The notes beneath the pieces were generated by a model, which saw only the letters and a program-made list of their open reading frames with translations, had not been told where the DNA came from and did no database searches. This document shows, one piece after another, positions 49,601 through 61,773 of a stretch of 64,000 bases of DNA. Made by a program: the position numbers and the translations under genes. Position 1 is the first letter of the stretch, and every line of letters begins with the position of its first letter. Origin of the DNA: Phalacrocorax aristotelis (taxonomy: Eukaryota > Chordata > Aves > Suliformes > Phalacrocoracidae); contig NC_134276.1 of NCBI RefSeq assembly GCF_949628215.1, positions 64,214,733 to 64,278,732 on the forward strand. Direction: 5' to 3'.

Positions 49601-52600
49601 GCTCCATGACTCTAAAAATCAGAATTTTTGTTGTAATTGAGTGCTATAACAGGTAGAACTGAAGTTCCCAAAGTTTCAAAAGTATTCACAGCAACATGCC
49701 GATTCCCCATATTCCTTTAGTCTAAACACCGCAATCAACGTATACGTTTAAAACCAGTCTGCACGTTTCACATTAACATGCCGCTCAGCTGTTCAGTAAG
49801 TTTGAAATAAGCTATGAATAAGATATGAACAGGGACACCAAAATTTGCAAGTGCAGATTTTTCTCCAGAAGTAATCTACACCAAAGCAGATGTCTCCCAA
49901 GTTTAATAAGGCAAAACCAGGAAAACCTGCTTTGCAAAAACCTTGCTGTAATTATTTCATTTGGTATCTGGATAATTAATGTTACAATATAGAGAATGTT
50001 TTCTGTAATATAGGGAGAGATAATGAGTAATTAAATCTCCATGCTGAATTCTAAGCTTTTAAAATCTACATTTCTTTTAAATTTCAAGTAATCGTGTTAA
50101 TCAAGTTAACATAATGTTAAAGGCGGAAGGATCTTTTGGCAGTTTGAGAGGGAAGATTACATGTGCCCATCCATTTTTACCAATACTCTTGCGCTGTGAA
50201 ATAAACACAGATGATTTTTATCCCAACCTGTTTGAAGTGTTATTCCATTTTATATTTCTGCTTTTCCTATATAAACTTGAGAAATTGCACTCATATGTCC
50301 TGATCCATTTAAACATTAGTCATGAGTCTGGGGCAGGTGGCTGTCCAGTACTTATGATAGTATTTTTCCTGTTCTCTCATTTGCTCCTTTTTGAAAGCTT
50401 ACTGTTGATGGGTGAGTAGCAACTCACATATATCTGATTATTTTTGAAACGCTTCTGAATCTCATAAAGCAGGCTGCTGTCTGTGAGCTCACTCAGAGAA
50501 GCCAGGTCGTCATTTGGAGCTGGAGGCATTAGCTTGATCTAGAAGACACAAATTAGAGAAACAAAGTAACTTCACAATGAATCATTCTGTACTGTATTTT
50601 TCTAATCCAAAGTATAAGCCTAGATCACTAGGTTTTTTGGGAAAAAAAAAGCATTAGGAAACTGGAAAGTCACTCCTCTCAAACAATTACACATCATTAA
50701 TCTTAAGCAAGAAAAGAACATCAAAATTTGTTATCGATGTGAAGGTGTAAAACTGCATGAGTCTGATGGGCTCTTAAGAACATAGACCCCTACTCGAGCG
50801 CCATTTGCTATCCCTGAACCCATAAAGATTCCCAGCTCAAATGCAATTTTCCTGCTCTCTTCATTAAATGTTTATGGCAGAAGAAGCCAAGACTATAAAA
50901 GTTAGCACACCTGTAAGCTATTTATTGCAGTGTTTAACAAAGCTCTCATGCTACTCTTCATCATACAGGATTTAAAATTCTATTGGAATTTTTCCTGCAG
51001 AATAGAAGGGAGTTAATAAGAAGTGGGAATCACACTGTCAAAGAGACCAGAAGAGACTCAGAAGCAGCTACTTCAGCCAAAAGTGACAAATAAAATGAGC
51101 TTAATATTTCTGAGATTTAGGAGGAATAGCATAAGCTCTGCCAGGTAAAGTAAATGCTAAGGAAACCAAATCAAAATCCAAAAGACAGAATAGGAGACAG
51201 AAGAAAGAGTCAGTGATAAGAGAAATTTGATTAACGTCAAAATAAACATGGATACATTAAGCATTGTGCTTATAAATTATGATCAACACCTAAAATGCAG
51301 GTTGACTCCTTTTTTATGTCAGCCGAAAGAAAATGATTTTTGCATCTCGGCAGAATACCTGGAAACAGAAAATTCTCATGTGAACGATGGCAGAAGGGAG
51401 ATGTCTCTGACGGGTTTGTTCAGAGTTTGCTAAAATACCCTCCTGGTGTCTGTTTTGAGGATGGACAATGAAGATGAAACTCCTTTGTTCTACTGTTCTG
51501 TTTAAGATGAAGGTTCAGGAGAAAAGCAGTCACTGCCCTTCCTTGGAGGCCAACTCGGCATCCTCAGCCTCTGGCAGCGGCCTGTGGCAGGAAGCCAGGG
51601 ACAGAAGCAGCAAGCAGACTGGGAGATTTCGGAGGGAACACAGAGCGTGCTTCTGGCAAGAGGAAGACCCCAAAGACTATGGATACTGGTGTTTAATACT
51701 GGGCATCTGATCCCAAACTACCAAACTTTTGTTGTTTCCATAGGTTCAAGGTCCAGTTCAGAAATCATGGCGCTCTGGGTTCTTTTCCTACACTTGTCAG
51801 AGCTGCACGGTGTGATATTGCTGAAGAATTTGATCTAATGCCTCAGCACTTCCAGGTTCTTGAAACGTACATATGAACACTCACATGTGATTTTTTAGAC
51901 ATCCATAAGCAAAGACCAGGAGGTTTGTAGTCATAAACAAGCATGATGAATTAGATATGATTTTGTATCTTCTCTAAATCATAGATCTTTGGCTCTGTCA
52001 AAAATTTTCTTCTAAAGATAGGAATATTGAATACCAGTATCAAAATATTCAACTAATAGTCATAAAACAGATGGCATTGCTTACTCTTCTATTTTACCAA
52101 GAAGAAACAAACAATGCACACCAGACGCCACACCCACAGAACCACTAGCCCGTATGACATAAAACAAAATCTTGCTGTATTTTCTGTTTAAATTTCTCAC
52201 CAGCTTCACTCATATTCATCTGCTGGTATGGTACAAATGAAGTTACAGAGCCTTTAAACCTTCTCTAGTCTACAAACAGGGAAATACAAATGCAAATTGT
52301 AAAATATCAACCTCACACTTCATACTACACTAAATATTTCATGGTTCAAGGTGTTTGTCAAAAAATGGCTGCTTTCACATCAGCACAAAAATACCCAAAA
52401 CAACAAAAAACAGACCCAAGACACCTCTTTTTACCTGTACTTACTGCACGTTTCACTCACTCTATGCCACTATGAGTATTTTTTCCTAGCTTCCAAGCTT
52501 TTTTTATGGTCTTAGTTATCCTAATATTTTGCAGTTGCTCACAGTCCAAACAAACTGTCAAGTACTATACTTGATTTCCAGTCACTTGTGCAACTCAGCC

Positions 52601-55600
52601 TACTCTTGTAATCATCTAAGTCCAGTACTGAATAACGAGACACAAGCTTAATCACTGAAGAAGTGCAAAATAGAGCAAAATTGATTCTAAGAAATATTAC
52701 ACAGCATGTATGAAGCCATAGCTCCTCACAGACAAAAGCTATGTGTAAGCAGGGCTTGCAAGGTCCCAGCTTCTGTTGAGTCCCAGAGCCCTGCAGTACC
52801 TTTTATCTATGGAGAACACGTTTCTACTATTTTCTCTACTTCAAATGCTATAGCTAGTATTGCTTATTTGTTTCTTGTAATAGCATCGTGGAGATTTTCA
52901 CAACATTGTGAACTTCAAAGGACTTCATGTTGGGACTGACACAGTGACCGGAAAAATTTGGGGACCTCTGCTTTAGTCTTTAATCATTTCCTTACTATTC
53001 CTCTAAAGACAAATATATTCAGTAGAAAATAATGCTTAAAACAAGAAAAGGAGGAAACCGGGTAACTCCTCACAGAAAGCCGAGTCCTTTTTTTATCAGC
53101 TCTACCAACAGACAATAAATGTTGACGACTAAAATGGTATATGTAAACCTCATATGCATGTAAGAGCATGAGTATTAACAAGAGATTTTCAATGTTTTTC
53201 CACTCACCCACTAAAACAGGAAAGGCAGGCATCTAACCTGCATCCCACCTGCAACAGATGTTGAACTAGACAGATAAAGTAGCAACACATTTTAAAAAAG
53301 GAAGGAAAGTAAGTACCTAACAACAGTAGCTCTAGATGTACTTGCTGCATAGATGTACAAGGACAAGAGGCAGTAGTGCCCAATGGGACTTCAGTGATGC
53401 TTTCTATTTCCTTCTTTCCCCGTAATAATGGTGAAAAAACACCTCTCATTCCATTAAGTCCAAAGAGCAATAAATGTACAAGTGCAAAACAGGAAGTACT
53501 CAAGGAGATTTTTTACTAGACTTAGCTGATGTAATGATTGTTTTTTACATGTATGTGTAAAATGTGCTTACTCCAACACGTAAACTCTGCAAATAGGCCA
53601 GCTGAAAATTTCATGATGTCCCTTCCCACAGTCCTTACCTCACTGATTTATTCATCTCAGAAAAGATGGACTCCAAAAATGGTGGAGTCTATCAAAATGT
53701 TACTGTGACCATTTTCCTTTTTCCTGCCTATTTAAAATACTTGCTTTTTAAAATATTTGTATTTTCAGGTCAGAAAGCAGAATGTGAGTTGCAAACAAGA
53801 CAGACAAACACAGGTTCCCTGCTGTATCTGTGTCTTTCTGTCTACCTATTCTGGAGGTGCATTCCTCACCCTATTAAAGTGAATGAAGATTTTTTTTGTC
53901 ACACAGAAGATGACATTTTTGCTCTTTTATTTTTAATCATAGCATTTGGATGTAAGGCTGGCCAGAAAACAAGAATTCCACTCAGCAAACAAAAAGTAAA
54001 TTACATGTTGACATATGTTTTTGATGATGCACATTGGAGTACAACAAAATTACCAAAGAATCCCAAGAACCTTTTTTAAGTTCCTTGTAGGTGAAAAGCA
54101 GATGGAAGACAGAAGCCTGTGGCGTCCTTCTCTATTAGCGTGGTCACCTAGCTTGCGGGACCAACGCAGGCAGAGGTCTTCACTATAAGCCCTTGTGTGC
54201 TATCAAAACTCAGAACACCTGTGCTAGAGAGTGAGCTTCTCTTAATCTCCTCGATGAAGATTAAACCTACACTAGGCTAGAGACAAATGTGTTTATTTGT
54301 CAATAAAAGAGGGGTTTGGATTCGAGCACTGCCCTGGGGTTCTCCATATTTTCTGAACTGTTAGCACACTTTCTTGCATGTTCTTGGCTCATGCCAGCCA
54401 GCACTCAGGCAGATAACACCCAGGTATCACTCAGGTCACACGTCAGTGGTCATTTCCCATGGGCTGTTTGGGCACAGCCCCATCTGAGGGAGAAAAGAGT
54501 TTTGCCTTATGGATGCGCACTGACAAATCCCACATATCCCTAGGCCAGAGAACAGGTCCTGGCTTGTTTTTATTTCATAATCTAGGTATACCAAAGATGC
54601 TGACTCCATAGACAGATGGTTAGAAATGTGAAGTGCTCAGTTAAACTCCGAGTAAGGGAATTGAAATCTTTTTCCATTAACTTATTTTTTCTACAGAGTT
54701 TAGGATTTGATGATTCAGCATTTTCTAACACTCTTTGCATCAAAATTCACAGCTCAATGAGCAAATAAATCACATAGAAATTAGAAACTCTAAATGCATT
54801 AGAGTCACAACCAGTTTGACCTGGTAGTAAACATTATTTCCATTATTTTAATGACTTATTGGTGGGCTCCTTCAAATTCTGTTCTTCTACTTTTCTGAGC
54901 ATACGGATGAGTTTTCTCAATTTTTTTCACCTCGATGCATGTATCTGGCTACTGAACAGATTGCATGATGCATATTTTATGAGACATAAAAGAAAAACAA
55001 CGATAAATACAACATAAGTTCCAATAGATCTACGCCTCTGGAAATTATTAGGTTTTGGGTTTCTTGTAACGCTAACAATGAAGATTCCTATTTACTCATT
55101 TAAATTACATGTACTTAACAGCATTCACAACCTGCTCAGGTAATAATCTCTAATGGTTTCCATTTTTTTAAATACATATATTGCTGAAATAAGTACGTGT
55201 CCTGGCTCTTATCTGTAGTACTACGATACACGCGGTTGTCCCTTGTGTATGTGGTAAGTGATTCCAGAACAATCAAAGGGCATCAGGGGGTACTTGATCA
55301 CACAGTTCATACGGCCAACAATATGTAAACAAGAATTATAAGCCAAAGACAAAATATTTCTTTAAAAAGACCCAATTAAGAAAAAGGAAAGATTTAACCT
55401 ATATTTGTTTGTAGCATGAAACACATAATTCAGTTCCAGGCCAGTAATTCCAATCTGCGGTCAGAAAAATATCCTTCCCAGCTGAGAGGAAAAGAAATTG
55501 CCAGCTATGATAAAATTCTGGAAATTATTTCTTTGTTTGGCAGCACATTCCTTGACATTACAGATGACCAAAGAGCATCTTTTATCTAGGAGAAAGCAAA

Positions 55601-58600
55601 AGCTAATACAAGCCAAGAGAGACCCAGAATGCTTCATCAATGTAGTCATTTGATCCCCATCTCCTATGCTTCATGTAATAAAAATCTCACTTCATGAGAA
55701 ATAATATTTTGTTAAGGCTCTTTTCCATTATTTTTGCAATTAAAAAAACCCTGAGGCTATGTATAAATTTGAGCTGTTAGTTTTCTCAAAGCCTAAAAAG
55801 TTACAAGCTTTTTCTAATAAAAATGCATGTTTCTGATGTATTAAGATGATTTTTTTCTCTCTGATCCCCCAATAAAGACCTAATCTGCATGCCATATTGC
55901 CTAAGAATGTATGAAATTTCTGACACAAAGCATAGGAAATATCATGCTGATCTATTTCAATAATATACGAATCCAAGTAATGACTCCACATATCCTGTTG
56001 AAAAATTGAAGAGTACTTGATTACTTTGAATGTAGTTTGGAATGCAACTGGTGAGAATAAAAGATGGTAAAACCCATTAGAATTAATATACCCAAGAGGC
56101 GGGGGCAGGGGGAAGGGGATGCTCAAAGTTTTCCTTTGGTATCAGCACTAAAGAAAAATTTTACTTCCCAAACTGTGAAATTAAAAAAAAAAAAAAAAGA
56201 AATGTGTTACTGGGAAATAGTTTTCAGCTCTGAAAACTAACGTCTATGTATTATATACACAAACATGGATACGATACACATATACCTGCAGTTCATGTCA
56301 GGGCAGGCGGTATAGAATACTGTCCCCATCCTCACAGGGTAACAAAAAATACATTAACAAGAATATTCAAAGGACACAGAAGTTTTGGTCTTGGTTGCTT
56401 TTCTTCAACTAAGGCAGGTTTTTCTGCCTCTTGACTCCTGGGGCCAGGGGCCAGCTGTGATAGGTATCTCCTTATTCCACAAGAGAAGAGGATGGAAGAA
56501 ACAACACTGGTCATCGTAAGCAATATGTTTAAGTTACTGCAGCTTAATGTTCTGTAAAAGACTGAGACTGCCAATAAATACAACCAAAAAAGCATTAGCA
56601 AGCACATGCCGAAACAAGAAATATCTATGACAGAAAGGCCAGTTTCCAGGATCACAATTACGTCACTTCAAAAAAGAAAAGGCTCATATTTTCATTTGTC
56701 GAAACATGGGAATTTTTTAGTTTACTAAAAGTAAACTATTTTTCCTTGAAGTCACTAAACTCTTTTACCCTCTTTTGTCCATAAGAGCCAAAGCCTATTA
56801 AGCCCTTGCCAACTGAAAAGTTCTCTTAATCTACAATTTGTTTTAATGCAACCAGTCATTTATAAACACAACAGCTGGAACAGCAGAGTTTCTAACCTAT
56901 CCTGTCCTAGCGCTGACTTCCCAGACAGGACTGTTCCTGCTTACCCGTTTCCAAGGCAGCACCACTCCTTATTCAGCAATTGCAGATGTTGGGCAAGGTT
57001 TGCAGTTCCTGCTGCTTCTGAAAGACCACAAGACACCCATTCCTTCTAGCTCGTGTAGAGCACAATTTCACAGAGAGTTTTCTGCAGAAATTCCCCAGCT
57101 GGTGGAGCTAAAAGAGATTCATCTTTATTTCTGCTGTCTTGCCTTTGAATTGTAACCGCTGTGGGAAGTTGCACTGAAGCACGGTGAAACAGTAGGAGGA
57201 GTAAAGTTTTGAAAATCTGCCCTGTGACCCTGAAGTGACCCTAGATCATGGTGGAGGAGAAAACCACCAGCACGAAAACCTCTGGTTGCTCTTTCTCATC
57301 TGGGAGATCAGCTGCTCTTCTTCCAGTTAGTTTCTGTGTATGTTTTACTGCACAAACTCTAAAGCAAAAGTCTAGCCTAGGGATAATGAGAACTTGAATA
57401 CTTTCACCTAGGTCCACACCAAAACCGAATCAAGCAGAAGGAAGTATATGTGTTCTCATGCGCACTCCCGCTGAACATCTAGAAGCCAGTGACAGTCTCA
57501 GCAAGAGCCTAAGCTGAACACCTGCCTCTCTTTTCCTGCAAGAATAAGAGGGTTTCTTCTAACAGGGTTGCAAGCATTTACTTTTCTGACCAGCAGTGCT
57601 TCTCTTTTGGATTAACCGTGTTTTCATCGCATCACTGCGCAGTCAGCAAGGCCAGAAACTGTATGACATGAAACCAAGACGTAAGCCAAGTGCAAAACAT
57701 CTTGTGGTATCTTCTGACTGAACGGGCAACTGAGCGCTCTCTGCGATTCCAAAGCTGACGACCTTCAGAGGTGGACTCGTATGACTGACACATGAACTCA
57801 CTGATTGATCTCATATGATTAACACTTTCCTCTGAAACACATTCAAATAAAAAACAGTGGAGTGCCCATGATTCTGCCAAGGCAGTATGCAGTGTTTCTG
57901 AACTGAATGTGGTTTAAATGGAATTAGTATCTTGCTCTTTTGTCATGCTTTAAACTCACAGTAAATTATTTTAAACCCCTCCACCCCCCAATTCTAAAGT
58001 AGCTTTTTATTAAATGGCTAAATACTTCTGGTATATGTGTTTCCCAAATAACAGAAAATAAAACCCCTTGGACCAAAAAAACCCCAACCCCAACCCAAAC
58101 AACTGTTAAGTCCTAAACATCCAAAGTTAGGACAGGACAGGCTTACAAGCAACAGGTAAATCCTTTGGCATTCACCCTCTACACTGAATGAGATTATGAT
58201 CCTGTGGAGGAAACTGTAAAAGGTATCCACAAAATCAGTGCCTGTGTCCTAATGCATTAACACAAGAAAGGGAGTTAACACAGCAGCTGTCAATCTGGCC
58301 ATTCCTATCTTTAAATTACAGTCACTATTTTGCACTGTAATATTCCTTAGACATTCTTTTTGGTTTGCAGTCTCCCGTACAGGTTGTTTTCCTTTCCTTC
58401 GTAAACCAAAGTTGGAGACAAGAGCACGCTTTGGGCAGCACTAGCAGCTGTCCCTCCCGTGTTGTGAGCCACGTAGAGAGTTTGAGGAGCTCGGAGCCCT
58501 CTGACTGCCACGGCCCCTGACCTGCCACCAGTAGCTGGCAGGAAGCAGCTCTTCACTTTGCAGGGAGGAAGGAACTCTTTGCAGGGCCTGACTGATTGCA

Positions 58601-61600
58601 GGGAGTGATCAAGGAGACAAGGCTCCACGGTGCAAATGATATTCCTGTGTGGGGAGCGGAAAACACTACCGTGGTCTTCGGCTTCACGAAGTTTACAATC
58701 TCCAGGCCTAAGCCCTAACAAACATTTGGAGAAACTGCAGGCCGTTACCTGTTCAAGTTTGGCCGTAGTGCTCACAGTGACATTTTCAGACGCACTGTCT
58801 TGAGATTGCTGCTTGCATAAGCCTTTAGCTGCGTCTTTAAACATGGTGTCTTTCTCCAGCAAACTGTCCTGCTTGGCCATCGGTAAAGCCAGGGGATTGC
58901 TACAAAGAGAATCGATAAAGCAATTAGGCCCCTCCTGAAGGTGTCAGGCACAGAAAAGGTTGCCAGGTGTGGGTGGCACAAACACAGAACTAAGACACAA
59001 TTCAGGGCTGAGACACTAGTTCCCGCTCCAGGTACAAAAACGAAATTGGTGAGAAAGAACCTGTTCACATAGGTTGGTCTGTTCCCAAAGACACAGAGCA
59101 AACCGCTTTAAAATTCACCTTTTTGCATACCTTTTCTGAAGCAGAACTGAGCAAGCCAAAGAGAATATGCATGAGTCTGCTTTTGACAGCACCAGGCTGG
59201 CAAATCAATAGCCAGTTTGGAAACTGAATTCAAAATACACAGTTAACCTACACAGAATTCTTCTGAAAATGTTTTAAAATAATTCAATAGAGACATTGCC
59301 ATTGTGGTTAATAAAATTAAATTCCACCAGTTTTTAGCTTACTTTTAATCAGACAATATCCAAGATATATTTTATGACCAAAATCTGCTTTGGGTTTGTG
59401 GTACACTAAAAAGACCCCAGGCAAACAGCAAACTCCTGAAATTACTGCAAAAGTACACAATATTTGTCACTCACACAGAAGTTAATCCTATTCCTACATG
59501 CATGGGGGTGTTTTCCCTGCTGACACTTCAGGCCATATCACACTTCTGACAAACAACAATGCCAAAACCTGGGATGATTTTGGCAGTGGTTTACATCCAG
59601 AGGAATTAGTGAGGAATCAGCCCCAGGAGCTGAGAACACAAACGGCTTAAGAAATAATCATCTGGGCTCTGAGAGTGCAAATGAGACAATCTCATGGAGT
59701 GTACAGCAGCTCCTTGCCAAAATGTGTGTGTAATTTCTTTGAAAGGAAATGTGGACTCAATGTGGGAATGTGGGAATAGCACATTCCACCACAGGATAAA
59801 GCCCAGATGTCAAACTTAGTTAAAGAAAAAACTCTCAGTTTTACTCAAAGTTACTTGTGTTTCATCACTGATTCCAATAAAGCCAGGATTATACACACAG
59901 TTAATGCAAATGAAGTGAAGGAGGACCCATAGCTAACATTGATTTCCACTGCTGTTGGAAACAAAACTGAAACATGGACATCGTTTTAGAAAGCTACAGC
60001 CCTAAGCAAAGGCAAAGCACCTACCAGGCAGAATTCACTGGAAAACAAGTCAAAGTAGTTTCCCATTGGAAAAAAATACATGAACAAACCCTTTCCTCAG
60101 ATGAAACCCTCAGTCTCCAAACATAGAAAGAATTAGTTTCAGCATTTTGTAATGAAATATACACAAATTCCTTTCTAATTATGTTTTGCTTCAGACACTT
60201 TAATGTAAAATGTCTAGAGGAACACTAGAGAATTTTTTTTAACTGCTTTGATTCACCTAAGATAAATTTGCCATAAATTTATTTACCAAACGTCATATGG
60301 ACAAAAGATTCAAGAGACAACAGGTTCTGCCTTTTTTCTTGATTTGGATTGCAGAACATAAAAGCCATGAGCCAAGTCTTTTGATGCACTTGGCAATTAG
60401 ATGTCATAGAATAAGAGATATCAGTGTTTAGTCAGTAGAAGAAATGAAATAGCTGTGACACCCACATGCAGAAATGTTCAATACTAATTCACATTTTACC
60501 TAGACTCAGAATTGAACAAAACATAATTAAATACAAAGTTTTCTTCTTGAGTAGTCTTTTGCTGTTGTCCAAAACTGCTCAAATTCCTTTGCTCTCAATT
60601 ATTTTTAAGATTTAATCACAGGCAAAAAGAAGAATGATTTAAAGAAAAGCGTAAGCCAAATGTGTTCAAATATTAAAAACCAAAGCACTTCCATTTATAA
60701 CTTTTTATTACTCACATGTTGTTTCTCATAAATTGTTAAGATCCAGGATTTTTTTCCTGTAAATTTGAACCTTACCCATTTGATCTTACCTATACAATAG
60801 ATACTAGAAACACTTCTTAAAATTCAGCTGTAAACTTCTTGCAACCAAATAAACTTTTCAGGTGTCACAAAAGATAAGTAGGTTGTAAATCACAGCAAAG
60901 TGTGGGGAAAAAGGTGTCTACTGTTTCCACAGATACATTTTGAACTTAAGAGGACAGGAAGTTTTGGTAGCAGAGAGGCTGCAGGGGAGGCTCTGCGGGA
61001 AGAGGCCACATGCTGCTCCATGCTTGACATGGTTTCAGCCAGCTGTGCAATGGACCCACCATAGGACACAGCTGAGCCTGTTGGCCACGCTGGTGGTGCC
61101 TCTGTGAAAACGCGTTTAAGAAAGAGGAGAAAATGCCACAGGGAGAGAGGAAGAGGGAACAAAAAGACTGAGAGACAAAAGAGGGACCACCAAGGCCAGA
61201 GGAGTAGGAGGTGTTCTATGGCAGAGCAGGCACCACCACCCCCTGCAGGGACTTCAGTTATTTCTCTCTGCTGCTGCTTCCTTCTTGCTCTTTTCTTGTG
61301 TGGCACATGGAGGAGCCACGCTGGCGCGGGTACACCCCTGGAAGGACTGCAGCCCGTGGATAGGTCCACACCAGAGCAGCTATTTCCCTGAAGGCATTGT
61401 GGCCCTTTGGGGGAGCTACACTGGAGCAGGTACTCTCCTGCAGGTACTGCAGCTTGTGGAGGAGCCAAGCCAAAACACAGGAAAAGAGCAAGAAGGAAGA
61501 AGCGGCAGAGAGAAATAACTGCAACCCTGCTCTGTTGAACCCTGAATCCCTCACTGAAGGGCTTAAGTGTAACTTGAGATTTATGTATATATGTGTGTGT

Positions 61601-61773
61601 CAGTGTGCCTGTGTGTATATGACTAAGAAAGCAAGAAGGAAAGAAAACACTATCACAGTAACTAGTACATACATAATATACATGGATTTTCACCTACCTG
61701 AAGGCTTTTCATTATTGCAGTTAAGAAGATTGGGATCTGCCCAGTGCATCAAAAGCAGCTTCACAAGGTTGGT
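34522..61773 (-). CDS. MYO16: MYO16 (unconventional myosin XVI), partial gene
   Basis: MYO16 is an unconventional myosin with N-terminal ankyrin repeats that bind protein phosphatase 1 catalytic subunits, a motor domain and a long Pro-rich tail linked to actin regulation in neurons. Six exons with clean AG/GT borders were found on the minus strand: 61773-61698, 58899-58749, 50538-50428, 48327-48262, 46997-46870 and 34639-34522. The order, phase and sequence follow human MYO16 as I recall it, from the last ankyrin repeats to the switch-I region of the motor. No stop or frameshift occurs in any of them, so the gene looks functional here. Two further exons are required by phase (between 61698 and 58899, and between 46870 and 34639) but were not found. 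The start codon, early ankyrin exons and everything after switch I lie outside or are not visible. Confidence 0.93.
35343..37366 (+). mobile_element. 5'-truncated CR1 LINE
   Basis: A 2-kb CR1 copy in the intron between two MYO16 exons, antisense to MYO16. It contains the end of the ORF2 linker and the whole reverse-transcriptase region: [18 protein letters not shown] (about 36249), [20 protein letters not shown] (about 36426) and the catalytic box at 36517-36528, which reads FPDD instead of FADD. The C-terminal CR1 region follows and ends at a stop at 37357-37359. The 3' end shows the diagnostic tandem ATTCTGTG ATTCTGTG (37351-37366). The coding region is split over at least three frames, so it is dead, although one 341-codon frame (36334-37359) is unbroken. 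The 5' limit is approximate and begins with a 28-29-base tandem duplication (35343-35370, 35371-35399). The first half of ORF2 (endonuclease) and all of ORF1 are missing. Confidence 0.95.
37367..46869 (-). other. MYO16 intron 3' of the 46870 exon; no exon seen
   Basis: About 9.5 kb of intron. The expected P-loop exon should lie here or between 34640 and 35342, but I could not find a match on the minus strand. Several open frames of 60-90 codons occur on both strands; none has both a myosin-like product and splice borders. Confidence 0.55.
46870..46997 (-). CDS. MYO16: MYO16 exon, motor domain before the P-loop
   Basis: The exon is 128 bases, entering in phase 0 and leaving with two bases over; acceptor ATTTTTCAG, donor GTGAAA. 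The product is [43 protein letters not shown]. The family pattern 'PPHIF..A..AY..l.......Q.ilisGESGaGKT' shows that it stops just before the ATP-binding loop, which must be on the next exon. Confidence 0.97.
48262..48327 (-). CDS. MYO16: MYO16 exon, motor domain beta strand (VNP motif)
   Basis: The exon is 66 bases (22 codons, phase 0), acceptor TTTTTTCAG, donor GTAAGC. The product is [19 protein letters not shown] followed by STM. It contains the conserved myosin motif YIG..LL.VNP(Y/F)K.LPIY and joins in frame to both neighbours. Confidence 0.97.
50428..50538 (-). CDS. MYO16: MYO16 exon, start of the motor domain
   Basis: This is a 111-base exon (37 codons, phase 0 on both sides), acceptor GTCTTCTAG, donor GTGAGT. 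It encodes [18 protein letters not shown], then [19 protein letters not shown]. The DDLASLSEL...[14 protein letters not shown] pattern is the N-terminal myosin motor motif (equivalent to 'DL..L..L.E..ll..l..Ry....IYT') and matches human MYO16 closely. Confidence 0.97.
50539..58748 (-). other. MYO16 intron (8.2 kb)
   Basis: Phases of the flanking exons agree (0 to 0), so no coding exon is needed. Contents: an A16 tract (56183-56198), a C-rich stretch (58055-58100), and several open frames of up to 137 codons (53666-54079, plus strand) that lack recognisable domains. The part just after the 58749 donor is GC-richer and remains open in the MYO16 frame. Confidence 0.6.
58749..58899 (-). CDS. MYO16: MYO16 exon, linker before the motor
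   Basis: The exon is 151 bases, with acceptor TTTGTAG and donor GTAACG. It enters needing two bases from the previous exon and leaves in phase 0. The product [35 protein letters not shown] and then [13 protein letters not shown] is nearly identical to the human linker ([20 protein letters not shown] as remembered) in its first two thirds. The reading frame stays open past the donor for about 133 more codons (to about 58347); see findings. Confidence 0.96.
60930..61555 (-). mobile_element. endogenous retroviral leader-like fragment, fossil
   Basis: Read on the minus strand, this piece has degenerate tandem units of roughly 35-50 bases resembling CTGCTCCAGCGTGG...CCTCCACGGGCTGCAG, and ends near ...GCTACCAAAACTTCC. 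I recognise this layout from a repeat common in bird genomes that accompanies LTR elements and probably represents their non-coding leader. No LTR is attached on either side, and the limits are approximate. A 267-codon open frame across it (61693-60890, minus) is a consequence of the repeat, not a host gene. It lies about 140 bases downstream of the MYO16 ankyrin exon. Confidence 0.55.
61255..61521. repeat. 46-bp inverted repeat around a 175-base loop
   Basis: Arms 61255-61300 and 61476-61521 are reverse complements at 43 of 46 positions (for example CAGTTATTTCTCTCTGC against GCAGAGAGAAATAACTG). The loop contains the GGAGGAGCC/CTGCAG-type tandem units. Transcription in either direction would give a long stem. 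Confidence 0.9.
61698..61773 (-). CDS. MYO16: MYO16 exon, ankyrin repeat region
   Basis: The acceptor CATTTTAG and donor GTAGGTG bound a 76-base exon, entering in phase 0 and leaving in phase 1. It encodes [17 protein letters not shown] followed by NCNNEKPS. The NLVKLLLMH...ANPHLVN pattern is the second half of an ankyrin repeat and matches the last repeat of human MYO16. These repeats form the phosphatase-targeting N-terminus. Confidence 0.93.

Noticed and set aside
53666-54079. 137-codon open frame on the plus strand
   Set aside because: Phe/Leu/Lys-rich product typical of AT-rich intron; no domain, no splice borders.
60890-61693. 267-codon open frame on the minus strand, the second longest in the window
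   Set aside because: It coincides with a retroviral leader-like repeat with tandem GC-rich units; the product is repeat-derived (runs of Ala/Pro/Leu/Cys) and has no host-gene features.
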